DNA from: an uncultured Bacilli bacterium
Lineage (GTDB): Bacteria > Bacillota_I > Bacilli_A > RF39 > UBA660
DNA length: 44,344 nt
Direction of reading: 5' to 3'
Assembly (NCBI GenBank): GCA_934101795.1
Contig: CAKORY010000006.1
Span: 1 to 44,344 of the forward strand
Shown: piece after piece, positions 42,263 through 44,344 of the stretch
Position numbering within the stretch: position 1 is the stretch's first letter
Layout: each line of letters begins with the position of its first letter
Program-made: the position numbers and the translations under genes
The notes under the pieces: model-generated
What the model saw: the letters and a program-made list of their open reading frames with translations, nothing else
Databases searched by the model: none
Told to the model about the DNA's origin: nothing

Positions 42263-42965
42263 GATTTACCTCATACATTATTATACTTGCAGCAACTCCA
42301 GCATTAAGTGACTCACATGATTTATTTATTTTAATATTTATAAATTCATCGCATAATTTTTTAACATTTTCTGACATGCCACTTCCTTCATTGCCAATTA
42401 CAATTGCGACATTTTCTTTACTAATGTTTCTTACATCAACACCTTCATTTACATCCGTTCCCACAATTTTATAACCTAAATTCTTAAGAACAGGAATAAC
42501 TTCTTCTAAATTTCTTCTTATAATATTTAAATTAAATATCATTCCTTCCGTAGCTCTGACTACTTTAGGATTATATAAATCAACGGATGTATCACTTATT
42601 ATAATGGCATCAATGTTAAACGCAACACTACTTCTAATTATTGTTCCTAAATTTCCTGGATCTTGCAAATTATCTAAAATAATAATATTACCATTTACAC
42701 TATTTTCTGGAATAAACTTAACAACCGCGGCATTGTAGCTTATTGATTTTTGATCACTTATTTTTTCCATTATTTCTTTAGTTACATAAAAGTCAGCTTT
42801 TTCATCTACACAACTTATAATATATTCAATCAAATTATTCTTTCTAGCTTCTTCGATTAAATGGTCGCCTTCCACAATAAATTTTCTTTCTTTATCTCGC
42901 ATTTTTTTATTTTTTAAACTAACCCAATACTTAACATTATCATTATGAACACTCGTAATTTTCAT
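42255..42965 (-). CDS. TrmH/SpoU-family RNA 2'-O-methyltransferase
   Basis: A 236-residue SPOUT enzyme: substrate-binding N-domain (RDKERKFIVEGDHLIEEA), then the knotted SAM domain with IILDNLQDPGNLGTIIRSS, VIGNEGSGM and INKSCESLNAGVAASIIMYE. It likely methylates 23S rRNA. The exact target cannot be told. Its ATG overlaps the previous stop by four bases. Confidence 0.9.
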   Translation of the reverse strand: MKITSVHNDNVKYWVSLKNKKMRDKERKFIVEGDHLIEEARKNNLIEYIISCVDEKADFYVTKEIMEKISDQKSISYNAAVVKFIPENSVNGNIIILDNLQDPGNLGTIIRSSVAFNIDAIIISDTSVDLYNPKVVRATEGMIFNLNIIRRNLEEVIPVLKNLGYKIVGTDVNEGVDVRNISKENVAIVIGNEGSGMSENVKKLCDEFINIKINKSCESLNAGVAASIIMYEVNHE

Positions 42966-43597
42966 GATTTTAACCTCTTTCTAGCTTCTTTATAATTTGG
43001 ATATGCAAGGCCCACTAAATGCCAAAAATTTTTACTATGATTCGCTTCAAAAAAATGGCATAGCTCATGAATTATAACATAATCAAGTAAATCTATGTCT
43101 TTCTTTAAAAGCTCTGTATTTAGGGTTACTGTTTTCTTACTCGGATTACAAACTCCCCATCTAGTTATCATACTTCTAAATTTAAGGGTAAACTCTGGTA
43201 AATTAGAAAAACATTTCTTAGCTATTTCAACTTCACTAGTAAATACTCTTTCGACTTCAGCTTTATAAAACAAATCTAAGGCTTTCATAGATGGGGCATA
43301 TACTTTATCGCCATCAAATTTCACTCCATCGCTATTCTCTTTTATTTCAATAAAATATTTTTTACCAAGATATAAAAATAATTCATTATCGTGTGCTCTT
43401 TCATAAGCTTTATCATACATTTTTAAAATGTTTTCTTCATTTTCACCAATCATTTTAAGAATATTGTCTTTTCCTAAATATATTGGACATGTTACATATA
43501 TTTTTAAATCATCTTTAACTCTGAAATAAATATTTTTATTGTTTTTTCTAACAATTACTACTTCAATTTCTTTTCCATTACTTGCTTTGTACATCAT
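42962..43597 (-). CDS. YgjP-like (DUF45/M48-type) metal hydrolase
   Basis: A 211-residue protein of the YgjP/DUF45 family. The zinc motif is VIIHELCHFFEANHSKNFW (HExxH plus a second histidine); RWGVCNPSKKTVTLN is the other hallmark. The cellular substrate is not firmly known. It starts within the last codons of mscL (20-base overlap), behind AAGGG. Confidence 0.88.
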   Translation of the reverse strand: MMYKASNGKEIEVVIVRKNNKNIYFRVKDDLKIYVTCPIYLGKDNILKMIGENEENILKMYDKAYERAHDNELFLYLGKKYFIEIKENSDGVKFDGDKVYAPSMKALDLFYKAEVERVFTSEVEIAKKCFSNLPEFTLKFRSMITRWGVCNPSKKTVTLNTELLKKDIDLLDYVIIHELCHFFEANHSKNFWHLVGLAYPNYKEARKRLKS

Positions 43598-43964
43598 TTT
43601 TTAGTAAATCCCTTATTTCTTCTAAAGTTTTAAGTTCTGCACTTTTAGCTGGAGTTTTAGGTTTTTCTTCTTCTTTTTTATTAGTTAATTTATTTATGGT
43701 TTTAACAATTAAGAATAAGCAAAAAGCGACTATTAAAAAGTCAATAATACTTTGAATAAAAGCCCCATACATTATTTTTGTATCTTTAAATGTGATAGAA
43801 AGACTAGAAAAATCAACACCACCAATAATAAGACCAATAATCGGAGTAAAAATATTATTAACCAAACTAGTTACAATGGAAGAAAAAGCCCCACCAACAA
43901 TAACACCAACAGCTAAGTCAAGGACATTGCCTCTGTCAATAAATTTTTTAAATTCTTTAAACAT
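43578..43964 (-). CDS. mscL: Large-conductance mechanosensitive channel
   Basis: A 128-residue MscL, an emergency valve for osmotic down-shock. From ATG 43964 it opens MFKEFKKFIDRGNVLDLAVG, then the pore-lining helix, FIQSIIDFLIVAFCLFLIV as TM2, and a cytoplasmic helix (LKTLEEIRDLL). Length is normal. An upstream TTG at 43973 is in frame but less likely. It is the first gene of a tightly packed seven-gene operon. Confidence 0.95.
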   Translation of the reverse strand: MFKEFKKFIDRGNVLDLAVGVIVGGAFSSIVTSLVNNIFTPIIGLIIGGVDFSSLSITFKDTKIMYGAFIQSIIDFLIVAFCLFLIVKTINKLTNKKEEEKPKTPAKSAELKTLEEIRDLLKNDVQSK

Positions 43965-43988
43965 CAAAATCAACTTCTCTCATTAGAT

Positions 43989-44017
43989 ATTTTAACATAA
44001 AAATACTAATATGTATA
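43989..44017 (-). promoter_or_regulatory. Probable promoter of the mscL operon
   Basis: TATACA (44012-44017), 17 bases, TAAAAT (43989-43994) on the minus strand. Confidence 0.45.
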
Positions 44018-44072
44018 TTCTAAATTTACTTATTTTCAAAAAAATATAGCAGCATTTTTATGCAATTGAAAT

Positions 44073-44206
44073 TTGACAAAAATAATATTTTGTGGTAATA
44101 TGTATATAGCAAAGGAAATTTGCATAAATTAAAATAGGAAACATTCAATTTTGATAAGTTGAATGTCTACCTTATATGTTTGTTAGACATTTAGTCTTAG
44201 GTGATA
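44073..44206 (+). promoter_or_regulatory. Promoter and structured leader cut off by an insertion sequence
   Basis: TTGACA (44073-44078), 17 bases, TAATAT (44096-44101) on the plus strand. The following ~100 bases have no ORF and can form hairpins: GCAAA/TTTGC, CATTCAA/TTGAATG and TGTCTA/TAGACA. They run directly into the insertion sequence at 44207. The leader may belong to a gene that now lies beyond the element. I cannot assign a riboswitch class. Confidence 0.45.
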
Positions 44207-44344
44207 TGAACCCCATTTCTTGGACAAAAAAGAAATGAGGTTTTATTATGAAAAAATTAAAATTAGGAGTAAAAAAACAAATATATCAAGAATATTCTGA
44301 TGGTGTGTCAATTCAGAGTTTATCTAGGAAATATAACATAAACT
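44207..44344 (+). mobile_element. Left end of an insertion sequence (IS3-like), truncated by the window
   Basis: TGAACCCCATTTCTTGGACA at 44207-44226 looks like a terminal inverted repeat of an IS3/IS150-type element, followed at once by an HTH-bearing first ORF. A subterminal hairpin (CATTTCTT/AAGAAATG) lies before the start codon. The right end is outside the window. Confidence 0.6.
44248..44344 (+). CDS. Transposase helix-turn-helix ORF, partial (5' end)
   Basis: ATG 44248 opens MKKLKLGVKKQIYQEYSDGV, continuing IQSLSRKYNIN to the window edge. The pattern (exact spacing of a short positively charged start, then SDGVSIQSLSRKYNI) is that of the N-terminal helix-turn-helix of IS3-family OrfA proteins. 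GAGG lies about eight bases upstream. The ORF runs off the window. Confidence 0.65.
   Translation, partial: MKKLKLGVKKQIYQEYSDGVSIQSLSRKYNIN

Noticed and set aside
44102..44206. Purine-type riboswitch, suggested by a CATTCAA/TTGAATG stem followed by TCTACC
   Set aside because: The second hairpin, the kissing-loop bases and the closing GACTA segment are missing, so the match is only partial.
1..44344. DGR template repeat and reverse transcriptase inside the window
   Set aside because: I looked for the cassette anchors and for reverse transcriptase motifs on both strands. The anchors occur only in the two target genes, and none of the long frames is a reverse transcriptase.
1..44344. Mollicute code with TGA as tryptophan
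   Set aside because: TGA ends several intact genes at the correct family length (rsmH, LtaS-like, the first secreted protein), and tryptophan is encoded by TGG.
1..44344. CRISPR array
   Set aside because: The only short regular repeats are the three 32-bp units at 17121-17205, which have no unique spacers of the right kind and lie on a promoter.

Overview
The window is a strongly AT-rich stretch of a low-GC Gram-positive chromosome. Its gene content fits an uncultured gut member of the class Bacilli (Erysipelotrichales/RF39-like) better than a wall-less mollicute. It carries a dcw cell-wall/division cluster, two class B penicillin-binding proteins, an LtaS-type enzyme, sigma-K with a pro-sequence, and a CotD-like spore-coat protein behind a sigma-K-type promoter. 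TGA ends several genes (ltaS-like, rsmH), so the standard code is used. The taxonomic placement is inference from gene content and base composition.

Layout. 1-2.2 kb: a secreted repeat/lectin-like protein and a small XRE regulator. 2.25-2.4 kb: a candidate small RNA. 2.4-6.8 kb: topoisomerase IV (parE-parC). 7-9.6 kb: a divergent alanine-racemase-like protein facing a compact UvrD-like helicase. 9.6-11.6 kb: three tandem kinase-like paralogues behind a perfect-consensus promoter. 11.6-15.7 kb: pnp, rpsO, and infC-rpmI-rplT with an L20-type leader, an AUU start on infC and a C-terminally extended L20. 15.7-19.4 kb: an AAA ATPase with 32-bp repeats at its promoter, a PBP, and a DUF2624-like protein. 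19.4-23.0 kb: a 941-residue sigma factor with about six internal repeats, divergent from sigK. 23.0-24.7 kb: a second copy of the secreted protein. 24.8-26.3 kb: a miniature FNT channel, an unknown gene, khpA-rpsP. 26.4-29.9 kb: LtaS-like enzyme and a processive GT2. 30.0-31.3 kb: an Rpn nuclease with a detached copy of its C-terminus. 31.4-36.5 kb: N-domain-less ClpB under CIRCE, CotD-like, TspO, tRNA-Arg(CCT), a lipoprotein, and lexA with an unlisted 46-residue membrane peptide opposite. 36.5-40.3 kb: mraZ-rsmH-ftsL-pbp. 40.4-44.0 kb: mscL to InlB-repeat operon including trmD and rimM. 44.2 kb to the end: the left end of an insertion sequence.

The strongest candidate for an undescribed system is the pair of secreted proteins at 70-1659 and 23052-24641. 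Near their 3' ends both genes carry a short cassette flanked by identical DNA. Inside it, differences fall almost only where one copy has adenine, and positions shared by both copies are almost never adenine. That is the pattern left by a diversity-generating retroelement (DGR) acting on two remote targets. No reverse transcriptase or template repeat lies in the window, so the driver would have to be elsewhere in the genome.

Other points of interest: the repeat-bearing sigma factor beside sigK; the Rpn nuclease with a free-standing C-terminal copy; the kinase-like triplet; the lexA-linked membrane peptide; and the sigma-K promoter of the coat gene.
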